Shown piece after piece: positions 51,495 through 62,335 of a stretch of DNA of 64,000 nt (the stretch's first letter is position 1; each line of letters starts with the position of its first letter). Source of the DNA: Huiozyma naganishii CBS 8797 (Eukaryota > Ascomycota > Saccharomycetes > Saccharomycetales > Saccharomycetaceae); contig NC_035932.1 in the NCBI RefSeq assembly GCF_000348985.1, positions 248,001-312,000 of the forward strand. The letters are read 5' to 3'. Made by a program: the position numbers and the translations under genes. The notes under the pieces are model-generated. The model did not search any database. It saw only the letters and a list, made by a program, of their open reading frames with translations, and had not been told where the DNA came from.

Positions 51495-53225
51495 ATGAGT
51501 ACGGAAGGTCAACATATTACGCTAAACATTGCCACAAACAATGGCCCACTAGCCCAAATATGGCTCGCGGCCAATATGTCTAACATATCTCGAAATTCGG
51601 TTCTGCAGACCAGCATTGCCGAGTCAGCCCAGGAGATCGCCAAGGCTGCAGGGTGTGAGGATGGTCCCGTGAGCGGTGAGTACATTACTCTGCGCACCTC
51701 GGGTGAATTGCTGCAAGGAATTGTGCGTGTTTACTCGAAGCAAGCAGGGTTCTTGCTCTCTGATATCAAAGATACTTTGATCAAAATAAGCTCCCTCTTC
51801 AAGGCAAGTTCCAAAGTAAGCGTTACTTTCAGCAAAACTAACACCGTTGCCAAAATAGGCCAATTGATTCTAGATGATGCCGTCACCGAGAAGGAAGTTT
51901 TGCTGATGCCACCACTTGATTTCTTAGAGAGCTCATCAGGTACCACTGCTGGAATTTTGGGACACGACGATTCAATGCGCCGTCATGTACAAGGTGCTGC
52001 CCCATGGGACACTTCATTGGAAGTAGGGAGAAGGTTTAATCCAGATGAGGATTTCGGTCAAAACTCCTCTGGTCTTGATCTAGATTTTGACATAAGCGGC
52101 CATAACGTAACGAACCAGAGTAAGACAACAACCTGGATGGAGGGCACGCGCAACAGTGCAAATATCAGTACGGAACATCAAGTTCTTCCGGATAACATTC
52201 TTAACGGCACCCAAGATGATGACTTCCCAATCGAAGATGCTGATAATGTAAATTGGGATTTGGGGGTCGCCGAAAACGAAACTATGGATGATGCGCCACC
52301 AATTGAATTAGGTAGAAGGGCTGAGGGTTTAAGTATGGAAGAGTCTACTGATTTTGGTTTCAACCTGGATCTGGAGAAGGACCCAATCGACGAGAATGAA
52401 AACCAAAATACTTTGCTCCCTCTTGAAACAGATGCAAGAGATGAAAGATCAAGGAATAAACGGACGAAGAACCCAGTTCTCATCCATACCATCAAAATCC
52501 AAGTGGAGGAAGAGCCCGAGCTCTCCAACCAAGAAATGAGAGATTCGACGGACACCATACAGAAAGAGGAGACCATTGGGAAGAAAAATACAACCAAAAT
52601 GAACCAGAAGAGGCTCTGGTCTGAAATAGCAAGTAGCCTGCAGTTTCTTCCAAAGTATGCCGCAGAAAATTTATTGGACTATAGACAACTGAAAAAACAC
52701 AAGACCGAAGACAGTGGGGCGGACGAATTCGAGGAACATGAATTTGATATAACATTGGGACTTGATGACGATCTCTTGAAAAGCTCCTCAAGAGGGGGAA
52801 GTTCAGATAACGAAGAGGATGCTAAAGATGAGGATCATATTTTGCCAATGGACAACTGGGAGGAAACCAATGATTTAAAGAACCAGGAAGACATGCTAAT
52901 AGATACACCAAACACGAGCGGGGCAGTTCTCTCTGCTTCGCGTAATCAACCGTCAAAGGCAGTCACAGATCTAGCGGAGATCTTGAGGGCAGAAAATGTC
53001 CAAGGAGAGCAGATAAGTTTTGATTCCTTGATAGAAAAAGAGCATAACTCAACTCACTATGATAGAGAGGAGTCGGCAATTACCAAACGCGAAGCAGCGA
53101 GTTCCTTTTTCAATGTTTTGACATTAGCCACCGCAGGTTGCATTGATCTTGAGCAGGAAGACCCATTCTCTGACATCAAGATATCTGCAGAGGATACGCT
53201 TCTCGAAAGGTTTATTGCCGCATGA
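51495..53225 (+). CDS. MCD1: Cohesin kleisin Mcd1/Scc1
   Basis: A 576-residue alpha-kleisin (566 in S. cerevisiae) that closes the Smc1-Smc3 cohesin ring. The Smc3-binding N-terminus is clear (GPLAQIWLAANMSNISRNSV, EYITLRTSGELLQGIVRVYS). Two separase sites are intact: SLEVGRR at residues 174-180 and PIELGRR at 269-275, at nearly the same positions as in S. cerevisiae. The C-terminal winged helix that binds Smc1 is present (AASSFFNVLTLATAG, ending DTLLERFIAA). The middle is acidic and variable. It lies between ATP16 and UTP20 in one direction. Confidence 0.97.
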   Translation: MSTEGQHITLNIATNNGPLAQIWLAANMSNISRNSVLQTSIAESAQEIAKAAGCEDGPVSGEYITLRTSGELLQGIVRVYSKQAGFLLSDIKDTLIKISSLFKASSKVSVTFSKTNTVAKIGQLILDDAVTEKEVLLMPPLDFLESSSGTTAGILGHDDSMRRHVQGAAPWDTSLEVGRRFNPDEDFGQNSSGLDLDFDISGHNVTNQSKTTTWMEGTRNSANISTEHQVLPDNILNGTQDDDFPIEDADNVNWDLGVAENETMDDAPPIELGRRAEGLSMEESTDFGFNLDLEKDPIDENENQNTLLPLETDARDERSRNKRTKNPVLIHTIKIQVEEEPELSNQEMRDSTDTIQKEETIGKKNTTKMNQKRLWSEIASSLQFLPKYAAENLLDYRQLKKHKTEDSGADEFEEHEFDITLGLDDDLLKSSSRGGSSDNEEDAKDEDHILPMDNWEETNDLKNQEDMLIDTPNTSGAVLSASRNQPSKAVTDLAEILRAENVQGEQISFDSLIEKEHNSTHYDREESAITKREAASSFFNVLTLATAGCIDLEQEDPFSDIKISAEDTLLERFIAA

Positions 53226-53291
53226 ATACCAAGGTAGAAGATTTATTTCATATATCAAGTCGTATATAGTTACCTTCTTTTTTTTATTCTC

Positions 53292-53310
53292 TGAAAATTT
53301 TTGCGATGAG
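53292..53310 (+). promoter_or_regulatory. RRPE and PAC elements before UTP20
   Basis: TGAAAATTTTT (53292-53302) is a perfect RRPE and is directly followed by GCGATGAG (53303-53310), a perfect PAC core. This Stb3 and Dot6/Tod6-type pair marks ribosome-biogenesis genes and lies about 210 bp before the UTP20 ATG. Confidence 0.82.
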
Positions 53311-53520
53311 CTAAAACTGAAAAAAAGAATAATACTAAAAAACGTAAGCTCATCACTTCAGAGCATCAACAATAACTAAAACGCTGTCTGTCTGTGCACA
53401 AGAAGGGACCTTATATTAGTACTTACTGTCACTAACCCAAACACATCTTAGAAGCTATTTGAACTTTTATGCACCACAGCCTATTTCCATAAACGGCCCT
53501 TTGATTGAAACACATCAAAT

Positions 53521-56500
53521 ATGGCGAAACAGAAGATTACAACCAAGACCACAAAGAAATATAGATATTCTTCTTTCAAAGCTAGGATAGATGATATTAA
53601 AATTGAACCTGTGAGAAACCTGGAAAAGAGAGTCCATGACTACGTGGAAACTTCTCATTTTCTGGCATCTTTCCAGCACTGGCAAGATACTAACCTAAGT
53701 GCCAATTTTACCGAGTTTGCTGGGGAGCTTGCAACTATCGTTCAAACACTCCCACAGATACTGTATCATGAGGAAAAGATCTTCAACACTTTGATAGAAT
53801 TTGTAGGTAAACACGATGAGAGATCATTGCAGCCGTTACTGGACCTTATGGCCCAGTTTTGCCATGATCTTGGACCAGACTTCTTAAAATTTTACAAATC
53901 TGCCGTGTTAAGCCTTGTGTCATTATTAGAGGCAGCAATTGACTTTGAATCCACCAATGTTTTTGAATGGAGTTTCAACTGTTTGGCCTATATTTTCAAA
54001 TATCTATCAAGACTGTTGGTTGAGGACTTAACGCCAACATTTGATATGTTATTCCCCCTGCTTTCTCATACAAAAGAATATATATCCAGATTTGCAGCAG
54101 AGGCATTATCATTTTTGGTAAGGAAATCAAAACCAAAGGGGTTGAGGAAACTAGTAAATCAGGCTTTAATGAAATTACCAGAGGCTGCTGACTCGAATCT
54201 ATACAGCGGGCTTTTGTCATTATTTTCCGAATCTCTAACCACTACTCCTGGTGCGCTGCACTCTAAGAGTAAAATGATGTTTGGCATTTTGGTTGAAGAG
54301 AGCTTTGCTGTACCTAACAGGGAGAAGTCTATTCCGCTGGTATGCGACGTTTGGATGCAAATTACCAGACACGCATCAGCAGAAAATATTGCACCTTTGT
54401 ACGAGGGCACCTTGTCCTTATTTGAACAGGAGCTAAACCAGGATTTACAAGATGATATGTGCCGGATCTTGTCAACGATGATTTTTGCTGAAAGTGGTAA
54501 AAAGGTGCCTGATTGGTCTGCTCTTGTCCATACCATTGAATTGATACTTGAGAGATCAGGCAACGAGCGCCTACTTCCTGATACTCTGGTATTTTTGTTC
54601 AGTGTTTTGTTGCGTAATTGTGATGTTAGAAACCTGACCCAATGCCATAAAAAACTATTTGATTTTTTTTTGGAAAAGAAGTCGGCAAACTTCCTTCAAT
54701 TTTTCTCGCTGGCACTTGATTTTGCACCCGAAAGCGTCGTTTCATTCAATGGACCAAGATATTTTCAGAAATTCTTAGACGAACACTCGAGCGTTCATGC
54801 TGAAGGAATTGCTCTTTTCTCTTTAAAAATAAACAGCCAACATACGAGAAAGACTAAACTGAAAATTTGTTTTCCAGATGCATTTATTCAATCCATTCTA
54901 AAGTCATTTTTGAAGTCAACTTTGGAAGACCTCTACTACGTTTTCTGGAACACTGAGCTTTTGACACAAAGCGAAACCGACAACTTTTCCAGCGTAAATA
55001 CCGTGCTTAAGGCTCTATTGGCATTTACTCCCAGAGACGGTGAATACGATTTCTTCAATGATACAATTGGCCTACTACTTCAAGCAATTACCTTGAGTAA
55101 ACCGGATCAGTTCAACAGTGTATTGCACGACATTCTCAAAAATTTTGCTAGATTTAGATCCAGCATCTATTTTATCAGGGGTTTGAATAGGATCTTCAAG
55201 AGACTAAACACACTGAATAATGCCGGACTTATTGAAGTTATCCAAAGGTACGACGGTATTTCGCTAGAGCTAACCAAAAACCTCCTGCTTCCAGACAGCG
55301 CTATTCGTTATGAATCCCTAGAGTTACTGGAGACCCTGCTAAATGTTCAGACGATTGAGGTTCCACGTATTGTTATTGAATCCAAAAACGTGGAACAAAT
55401 CCCATTAACGCTTCAAAACGGGCGTACTATAACATCTAGGATTAGATTAATGGGAGAGGAGTTTGCAAAAACTGAACCAACGGAATTGAACACTGCATTA
55501 TTTTTCAGACATATCTTTGGGCTACTAACTGCTCGTTTTTCACCTGTCTGGGAGGGGATTTTCGAGATTCTTCCGAACGTCTATAGAAAAAATACCGACT
55601 TGGTATGGGAATGCATTCTTCACTTGCTAAATGCTGCAGATAACAACGGCCTCTTGAGATATCCTGAAGATCAATTTGCTGACGAAACCACTACGGTATT
55701 ATGGGAATCAAAAACCGATAGGTTAGAGGCAGTCTTGAAAACCTTTGGCACCAGCTGGGACAAGTTTTCATCTGTAACTACTTCCATTCTGAATATTGCC
55801 AAAGAAAGAAGAGGTACGCAAAGCTATCCACAACATCTGAGAACCCAAATCCTAAAAGTGATGCTTGCTCTATCAGAAGTGACCGAAAAGCACTCAAGAG
55901 ACATTGTTTCATTTATCCTAAATGCACCTAACGCCGAGAAAGTAGTCGAGACGGAGGCCGAAGCTAGCGATTCTACCATTCAGAATGCATCGTCATGGCA
56001 AGAGGTGGAAAGGAATTTGCTATTAAAGATATTCGGGAAGTTCACAACTATGAAAAATATCTACAAAAGCGAGGAAGTGTACGAAAGACTCTTGGAACTT
56101 CTAGGAAGCAGACATATTGAGGTCCAAAAATTAGCGTTGAATGCCCTTTTTGGATACCGTATACCCGCTCTGATGAAATATAAAGATAATCTAAGAAATC
56201 TTCTTGACGACACTATCTTCAAGGATGAGATTACCAATCTTTTGCTTAACAATACCACCTCTGTTGTGAATGAAAGTGATGAAAGTGAATTATATCCTTT
56301 CTTGCTGAGAATTCTTTTTGGAAGGGCTCAAACCCCAGCAACAAGCGGCATCAAAAAAAGTCGTAAGGTTGCTGTTCTGGGAATTCTTCCCAGTTTGAAA
56401 GAGCATCACATTATCTCTTTTTTGAAACTTGGAAGTGACAGATTGAACTACAGTTATTTTTATCAAAACGGCAATAAAATCGACGGAAAGGAACTGTCGT

Positions 56501-59500
56501 TGGGTACGTTGAGGAGAATGACAGGGTTTGTAACCATATTAAACTCGGCACTGGACGTTCTTGGGTCGAAATATCCCAGAGCTATCATCACTATTTTGAG
56601 GCCGTTAATATACTGTATTGCAGTCTCGTATGCCAGCTCCGGTGCAAATATAAATGATAATTTCATGGTCAAAACTGCTTCCTCTTTGAGACAATTGTCT
56701 TTGAAGTGTTTGAATGTTATATTCGAAAACGTTGGGAATTTGCTGCCATGGGAGAACTATCTCGATGATCTATACGACAACGTTATTAAGCCGCGTATTG
56801 CATCCTTCCCTGACGAAAATTTGCAGCAGCCATCTTCATTACTAAGGATCAAAATATACTGGACGAGCAATAAGAACCTGTACCCATTTTTATATCATGA
56901 CAACTTCGCCGTGGTGAATGCGTTAATGGAAACATTATCCAACGAACACGCCAAAGAGTCTGTGACAACCTTAATAATACAGGGCTCGAACCAGCTGATA
57001 AAGAATCCCTCTAAAGACAAGGAGTACGTTGAATTGGTGGCTATGATTGCAAGTGCGTGTCTCCAAACATTACCAAAGCTTTATCAAAAGGCTACAGCTC
57101 CAGAAACTGTTTCTGCTGCCGTGGAAATGCTGCTTAATATGACGGAATTTGGTTATGTTCAGGACAATGAAACCAGAAAATACCTACTGGAATCTCTTTC
57201 TTTTATCATGGAGGCTAAATTCAAAAGTGTATCGCATTCTGATATCTCCAAGATTTTAAAGATTTTATGCATTTTAATTTCAGATTACGACTGTAGTTGG
57301 AATGAAGTTGAATCGCTATACAAGTTTGCTTCGAAGCTATACCAAATTTTTACTGAAAAAGAGTTAAGGTTGGGATTGAACGCTCTATTTTTGAGTCTTG
57401 CCTCCAGGTTTGAAGACATTGCAAACGCAGCTCGTATTGTGGATGCGCTAAACTCGTACTCCTCAAAACGTATCCAGGAATATGATTTCCCAAGAATGCT
57501 TTCAGCTTTCAAACAATTCAACGAGGTGGAATATAAAACATTCACTGATATTCAATGGCTCCCAATTCTCTACAACTGTCTTTACCTTATTAACGATGAG
57601 AACGAGTTGGCTATCCGGACAAACGCCTCACATACGCTATCAAAATTTGTTGATTTCATCAATGAGAAAGAGTCTAAAGAGGCTGCTGTAAATTCATGTT
57701 CCTTGCTAAAAAGCATAGTTCTCCCTTCGGTTCGTAACGGTTTGAGAGCAAAGACCGAAGAAATTCAGGCCGAATATATTTCTGTCTTGGGGTACATTGT
57801 TTCCAATTCTAAATATTTTACTGAACTAGATGATATGAAGGTACTCTTAGTTGATGGTGACGAGGAAGCCAGTTTCTTTTCCAATATCAGCCACATCCAA
57901 TTACACAGACGTCAAAGAACAATCAAAAGACTTACGGAGCATACAAGAGAACTGTCCGATAACAGCGTCGCTCACTACTTAATTCCGATGATTGAACATT
58001 ACGTGTTCTCTGAAGAGGATAAATACAGAAATATCGGTAACGAGGCTTTGGCAACAATTGGGGTACTTTCTCAGGCAGTTACGTGGAATCAGTACAGATC
58101 TTTATTGAGGCGGTACATATCCATGATGAAGAACAAAAAGGATGCATTGAAAAAGTCTGTTCTGCTCGTAAATAGACTTTCGGTTTCTCTCAGAGATACT
58201 CTCATTGAAGCAAGAAAGGGAAGTGTTGACGCTTTAAAACTGAAAAAATTTCCCTCTAATATTGCTGAAGCGGAAGACTTTATTACTAATGAGGTATATC
58301 CCACTTTGTGCAAAATATTGGGGACTAGAGATGATGAAACAATCGTCATGAGAACCCCACTAACGGAGGCTTCCGTCAATTTCATTTTAGGTCTGACAGA
58401 AGACAAAACGGCGAGTATGCTTCCAGGTATACTAACAGCTGTATGTCAAGTGCTGAGAAGTAAGTCAGAAGAGCTACGTGATGCCGTCGGTGGTACTTTA
58501 GCAAGAGTCAGTGTTATTCTAGGTCCACGTTACCTTATCTTCATCCTGAAGGAACTAAAGTCAGCTTTACAAAGAGGTTCTCAGGTGCATGTTTTAGGTT
58601 TCACTGTCCACCATGTGTTACGCGACCTTTCTGACTCCCTGAAACACGGAGATCTTGACGACTGTGCCTACCTGCTTTCCTCGGTAATCATGGAAAATAC
58701 TTTTGGTGCAGCGGGTCTTGAAAAGGAATCCGATAACTATCACACAAAAATGAAGGAGGTGAAGGTAAACAAAAGCTATGATATTGCCGAAATGATCACC
58801 AAAAATATTTCTCTTCCAATATTTAATGATTTACTACGTCCGGTAAAGGCGCTGTTACTGGAGAGAATCAACCTGAAGAACCAGAATAAGCTTGCTGAAA
58901 TACTGAGGAGATATTCCATAGGTTTAACTTTCAATGAGTCTGCCTCTTCCAAACAGATGCTGTCTTTGTGCTACGAGATCTTTCAACAGGCCGAAACAGA
59001 GGCCAACAAGCATTTTAACCGGAGGGACATTCCGCAAAGCAGCGAACAGGAAGATTTTTTCTTAGTCAATTTGAAAGTTAAAAATACCGCGGTTTTGATT
59101 GAAAGCACTGTATTCACTTCAACGCTACAAAAGTTCGCTCTAGATTTGTTGAAAACGGTTATCTCCAAACACCGCCAGCTTTTGGATATCACACTATTAG
59201 AAGGGTTCATTCCCCTGCTCAGAGAAGCTCTGACATCTGAAAATGAGGGTGTGTTGACTAGTGCTTTACGTGTACTAGTGATTATAGTTAAACTACACTT
59301 TTCGGAGGATTCGGAACCCATCTTTAAGAACTGTGCCAGAAAAGTCTTGAATCTGATTAAAGACTCTCCGTCAACTTCGAGTGAACTATGTCAGATGGGG
59401 CTGAAATTTCTATCCTCCTTTATACGCCACAAAGATGTGAAATTAAAGGAGACGGCTCTAAGTTACATTGTAGGCCGAATCCTGCCAGATCTTTACGAAC

Positions 59501-61011
59501 CGTCTAAACAAGGTCTCGCCTTCAACTTTTTAAGAGCACTTGTGTCAAAGCACATAGCGCTTCCAGAACTGTACGATGTCATCGACACTGTCAGAGAAAT
59601 TATGATCACTAATCATTCGAAGGAAATCAGAGATGTCTCGAGAAGTGTATTCTACCAGTTTTTGATGGAATATGACCAAAGCAAGGGTCGTTTGGAGAAG
59701 CAGTTTAAATTTATGGTGGATAACTTGCAATATCCTGCTCAGGAGGGTAGACAATCGGTGTTAGAGTTATTGAACTTGTTTATTGTGAAGGCAAACCCTG
59801 CACTTCTTTCGAAACTTTCCTCGTCCTTCTTTTTGGCTCTGTCCAATGTTTCGTATAATGACGACAGTCCAAAATGTCGTGAGATGGCTACTATATTGTT
59901 AGGCAATTTACTGAAGAAGCTAGACGACACAAATTTGAACGCTGTGAACAAGTACGTCAGTGCTTGGTTGCGCCAAGAGGGCGAAGTTTCGTTTGTCAGT
60001 CTGGGTTTGCGGATTTACAAAATTTACATTGATGCGTTGAGTGTTGGGAAGAGTGAGGACTTGGATAGACTAGCGATTAACCGCATCAAGTCGGTTCTAT
60101 CCGATATTAACGTTGGTTCGGAAATTCAGTGGGATATGATTTACACGGCATTAAATGTATTCTTGGTGTATTCTGAGAAGTCGAGTGTCGTGTTTACCTC
60201 CAGCTACAAATTGGTGTGGGATCAAATCATTGGCTGCTTGCTCTACCCACACATGTGGGTTAGAGAACTGGCCGTCCGTTTAGTGAACTTCCTAATCGAC
60301 AATTTGGACAGTTTTGAGGTTAAGTTTACCGATTACGAAATTCAAACGATCTGTACGAGGATACTGCGTCAACTGAGTGCCCCATCCATCTCGGACAAGC
60401 TCTCGACCGTTGCGATAAAGACTGTGGTTCAGATCAGCAGCAGGTGGTCGAAAGCAGACACCAAGTACATTTTCAAAAATCAATCGCAAGACGAAGAGGT
60501 TGGCACTGAACTAAAGTACTCAAGCGCGATCCAGTTCATGGTTACGAGAATCGGGGCGACAATCAGAAGTGAGGATAAAGCCGCTGATGCTTTTGCGTCA
60601 AAGAAGGCGAATATTCAGCTGTTTGCCCTATTGTGCCAAGTGCTTAACAACGAACAGCTGCTTTCTGCTGCCGAGCATATTGTTCTGGCATTGTACACAT
60701 ACTTAGAGGCGGACAAGCGTAATTTAACGGAGGAGCAAGAGGAGCTAGGTCTTTTAGCTCAGGAATGTGTCCAGATTTTGGAATCGCGTGTGTCCGTTTC
60801 TGATTTCACGAGAATTTACACTGCAGTGAGGCAAACGGTAATAAAGAGGCGTCAAGAAAGGAGAGCGAAGCGTTCGATCCTAGCCGTGAACGCTCCTGGT
60901 GTTGCCGCGGAGAGGAAATTGAAGAAGCATGCACGGTCGAGAGAGAAGAGAAGGCACGAAAAGGACGAAAACGGCTACTACCAAAGGAAAAACCAGAAGA
61001 GACGGGCGTGA
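53521..61011 (+). CDS. UTP20: SSU processome component Utp20
   Basis: A giant HEAT-repeat protein of 2496 residues (2493 in S. cerevisiae) in a single uninterrupted frame. The N-terminus YRYSSFKARIDDIKIEP and the very basic C-terminus (RRQERRAKRSILAVNAPGVA, then KHARSREKRRHEK) are typical of Utp20, which wraps the small-subunit processome during 18S rRNA maturation in the nucleolus. In S. cerevisiae UTP20 lies on chromosome II next to the histone genes, while MCD1 and NHP10 are on chromosome IV; here it is between them. Confidence 0.97.
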   Translation: MAKQKITTKTTKKYRYSSFKARIDDIKIEPVRNLEKRVHDYVETSHFLASFQHWQDTNLSANFTEFAGELATIVQTLPQILYHEEKIFNTLIEFVGKHDERSLQPLLDLMAQFCHDLGPDFLKFYKSAVLSLVSLLEAAIDFESTNVFEWSFNCLAYIFKYLSRLLVEDLTPTFDMLFPLLSHTKEYISRFAAEALSFLVRKSKPKGLRKLVNQALMKLPEAADSNLYSGLLSLFSESLTTTPGALHSKSKMMFGILVEESFAVPNREKSIPLVCDVWMQITRHASAENIAPLYEGTLSLFEQELNQDLQDDMCRILSTMIFAESGKKVPDWSALVHTIELILERSGNERLLPDTLVFLFSVLLRNCDVRNLTQCHKKLFDFFLEKKSANFLQFFSLALDFAPESVVSFNGPRYFQKFLDEHSSVHAEGIALFSLKINSQHTRKTKLKICFPDAFIQSILKSFLKSTLEDLYYVFWNTELLTQSETDNFSSVNTVLKALLAFTPRDGEYDFFNDTIGLLLQAITLSKPDQFNSVLHDILKNFARFRSSIYFIRGLNRIFKRLNTLNNAGLIEVIQRYDGISLELTKNLLLPDSAIRYESLELLETLLNVQTIEVPRIVIESKNVEQIPLTLQNGRTITSRIRLMGEEFAKTEPTELNTALFFRHIFGLLTARFSPVWEGIFEILPNVYRKNTDLVWECILHLLNAADNNGLLRYPEDQFADETTTVLWESKTDRLEAVLKTFGTSWDKFSSVTTSILNIAKERRGTQSYPQHLRTQILKVMLALSEVTEKHSRDIVSFILNAPNAEKVVETEAEASDSTIQNASSWQEVERNLLLKIFGKFTTMKNIYKSEEVYERLLELLGSRHIEVQKLALNALFGYRIPALMKYKDNLRNLLDDTIFKDEITNLLLNNTTSVVNESDESELYPFLLRILFGRAQTPATSGIKKSRKVAVLGILPSLKEHHIISFLKLGSDRLNYSYFYQNGNKIDGKELSLGTLRRMTGFVTILNSALDVLGSKYPRAIITILRPLIYCIAVSYASSGANINDNFMVKTASSLRQLSLKCLNVIFENVGNLLPWENYLDDLYDNVIKPRIASFPDENLQQPSSLLRIKIYWTSNKNLYPFLYHDNFAVVNALMETLSNEHAKESVTTLIIQGSNQLIKNPSKDKEYVELVAMIASACLQTLPKLYQKATAPETVSAAVEMLLNMTEFGYVQDNETRKYLLESLSFIMEAKFKSVSHSDISKILKILCILISDYDCSWNEVESLYKFASKLYQIFTEKELRLGLNALFLSLASRFEDIANAARIVDALNSYSSKRIQEYDFPRMLSAFKQFNEVEYKTFTDIQWLPILYNCLYLINDENELAIRTNASHTLSKFVDFINEKESKEAAVNSCSLLKSIVLPSVRNGLRAKTEEIQAEYISVLGYIVSNSKYFTELDDMKVLLVDGDEEASFFSNISHIQLHRRQRTIKRLTEHTRELSDNSVAHYLIPMIEHYVFSEEDKYRNIGNEALATIGVLSQAVTWNQYRSLLRRYISMMKNKKDALKKSVLLVNRLSVSLRDTLIEARKGSVDALKLKKFPSNIAEAEDFITNEVYPTLCKILGTRDDETIVMRTPLTEASVNFILGLTEDKTASMLPGILTAVCQVLRSKSEELRDAVGGTLARVSVILGPRYLIFILKELKSALQRGSQVHVLGFTVHHVLRDLSDSLKHGDLDDCAYLLSSVIMENTFGAAGLEKESDNYHTKMKEVKVNKSYDIAEMITKNISLPIFNDLLRPVKALLLERINLKNQNKLAEILRRYSIGLTFNESASSKQMLSLCYEIFQQAETEANKHFNRRDIPQSSEQEDFFLVNLKVKNTAVLIESTVFTSTLQKFALDLLKTVISKHRQLLDITLLEGFIPLLREALTSENEGVLTSALRVLVIIVKLHFSEDSEPIFKNCARKVLNLIKDSPSTSSELCQMGLKFLSSFIRHKDVKLKETALSYIVGRILPDLYEPSKQGLAFNFLRALVSKHIALPELYDVIDTVREIMITNHSKEIRDVSRSVFYQFLMEYDQSKGRLEKQFKFMVDNLQYPAQEGRQSVLELLNLFIVKANPALLSKLSSSFFLALSNVSYNDDSPKCREMATILLGNLLKKLDDTNLNAVNKYVSAWLRQEGEVSFVSLGLRIYKIYIDALSVGKSEDLDRLAINRIKSVLSDINVGSEIQWDMIYTALNVFLVYSEKSSVVFTSSYKLVWDQIIGCLLYPHMWVRELAVRLVNFLIDNLDSFEVKFTDYEIQTICTRILRQLSAPSISDKLSTVAIKTVVQISSRWSKADTKYIFKNQSQDEEVGTELKYSSAIQFMVTRIGATIRSEDKAADAFASKKANIQLFALLCQVLNNEQLLSAAEHIVLALYTYLEADKRNLTEEQEELGLLAQECVQILESRVSVSDFTRIYTAVRQTVIKRRQERRAKRSILAVNAPGVAAERKLKKHARSREKRRHEKDENGYYQRKNQKRRA

Positions 61012-61275
61012 ACTACTGGCTTCATCTCTTCACTCGTGCGACAAAGAACCGTTTACGGTCCATTGTACCTTTTCGTGTGAGGTCTGTTCCCCATGAAGAA
61101 ACAAAGTGTACATTATATCTATTATTTGCTATTACTGTAAACTAGAACAATACATATCGTCAAGATATATCAACAACGTAAATGCGCGCAGTCAGGATAT
61201 TATTGTTGCAGTATAGTACATGATATTCTACATTGACCGCCCGGGTAGACATTTACCCACCCTACCAAAACAGTT

Positions 61276-61995
61276 TCACGACGTATCCTTTTCATCTGAA
61301 CTAACGGGTCCAGACATTATGTTTGTCTGGTCGTCATCTTCATCATCATCGTCGTCTTCTTCTTCCTCTTCTTCATCATCATCATCATCATCTTCTTCGT
61401 CATCGTCATCGTCATCGTCGTCTTCGCCCTGTCCATCCGTCAGCTTCTCTTGCTTGACTTTCACCGGGGTGCTGCCCTCTCCGTTCGTAGAGTGGCCCCC
61501 CTGTGTTGTTCCCAAGCTTTTGGCGTACTGCTCCATCTCCAAGTGATATCGTTCCCTGTCCTCGTTGTACAGTTTGTAGTACGGCGCCCTCTGTTCCTCA
61601 GAGAGGCCCTTCCATCCCTCAGTCAAATCCTTCGTGACGTCGAGCGAACCGTTTTCCCTGATCTTGTCCTTGTTCATCTCGCAGTACAACAGGTACGCGT
61701 TAGTGGGCCGCTTGGGCAAATTTGGGTCCCTCTCCTTCGCCTTCTGCCTCTTCGTCTTCGTCCTTTTGAACGGTCTCGCCAGAAGCTCATCCTTGAAGTC
61801 CTCCAGAGTGGGCAGCGGCTGATCCGCCTTCAGTTCCGGGTTTATTGCTACCCGTTGCTCCAACCGCTCCAGTAGCACGGCGTACTCCAGCTTCAGCCGC
61901 TTCACAGAGTGCCTCGACCGCTGCAGAGTCAGCCCGAGCACCTCGTTCTTCTCCTTCAATTCCTCAATCTTCGAGTGCCAATTGTCACCGCTCAT
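61276..61995 (-). CDS. NHP10: HMG-box protein Nhp10 (INO80 complex)
   Basis: A 239-residue protein with an N-terminal coiled coil (IEELKEKNEVLGLTLQRSRH), an HMG box (about 92-160, PNLPKRPTNAYLLYCEMNKD to EQYAKSL) and an acidic tail (191-222). Nhp10 is a fungal INO80 chromatin remodeller subunit that binds DNA ends and structured DNA. The first ATG in frame gives MSGDNWHSKIEELKE; the frame continues upstream without another ATG. It is longer than the 203-residue S. cerevisiae protein because of the acidic run, which is encoded by GAT/GAA-type trinucleotide repeats. It is convergent with UTP20 and divergent from RMD1. Confidence 0.94.
   Translation of the reverse strand: MSGDNWHSKIEELKEKNEVLGLTLQRSRHSVKRLKLEYAVLLERLEQRVAINPELKADQPLPTLEDFKDELLARPFKRTKTKRQKAKERDPNLPKRPTNAYLLYCEMNKDKIRENGSLDVTKDLTEGWKGLSEEQRAPYYKLYNEDRERYHLEMEQYAKSLGTTQGGHSTNGEGSTPVKVKQEKLTDGQGEDDDDDDDDEEDDDDDDEEEEEEDDDDDEDDDQTNIMSGPVSSDEKDTS
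61327..61426 (-). repeat. Trinucleotide repeats coding the Nhp10 acidic tail
   Basis: On the coding strand runs of GAC, GAT and GAA encode about 30 Asp/Glu residues. Such tracts vary in length between strains. Confidence 0.8.
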
Positions 61996-62335
61996 TGCCT
62001 CAGATTCAGTTACAGGAAAAGAGCACACAGGATCGAGTATCTCGTGAGGATAAACGGCACCGACGACGAGTTCGAACCGTTACGAATTGTTTTGAACAGT
62101 ATCACAGTGAACTGTTCAAAATAATGAATTTTTGCAAATTCGATATTTTTGAAACTCGAGACGCAGAGACAGTTGACACAAGAGACACAACAAGACCGTT
62201 AAAAAGCGACACAGCGACCCAGTGACGTTTTACTTGTTTGGTGCTACAGGTGGGCAATTGGTGACGACGAGACGGCCGTTTATTCGACGTCGATACGCCC
62301 TCGGAGCGTCGAGAAACAGTGCAAAAAGGGAACAG
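61996..62335. promoter_or_regulatory. Divergent NHP10-RMD1 promoter
   Basis: A 340-bp interval. A plus-strand frame is open from 62222 into RMD1 but lacks an ATG. No specific site is called. Confidence 0.55.

Noticed and set aside
61220..61546. Plus-strand poly-serine frame near NHP10
   Set aside because: It is the complement of the Asp/Glu-coding trinucleotide repeats of NHP10.
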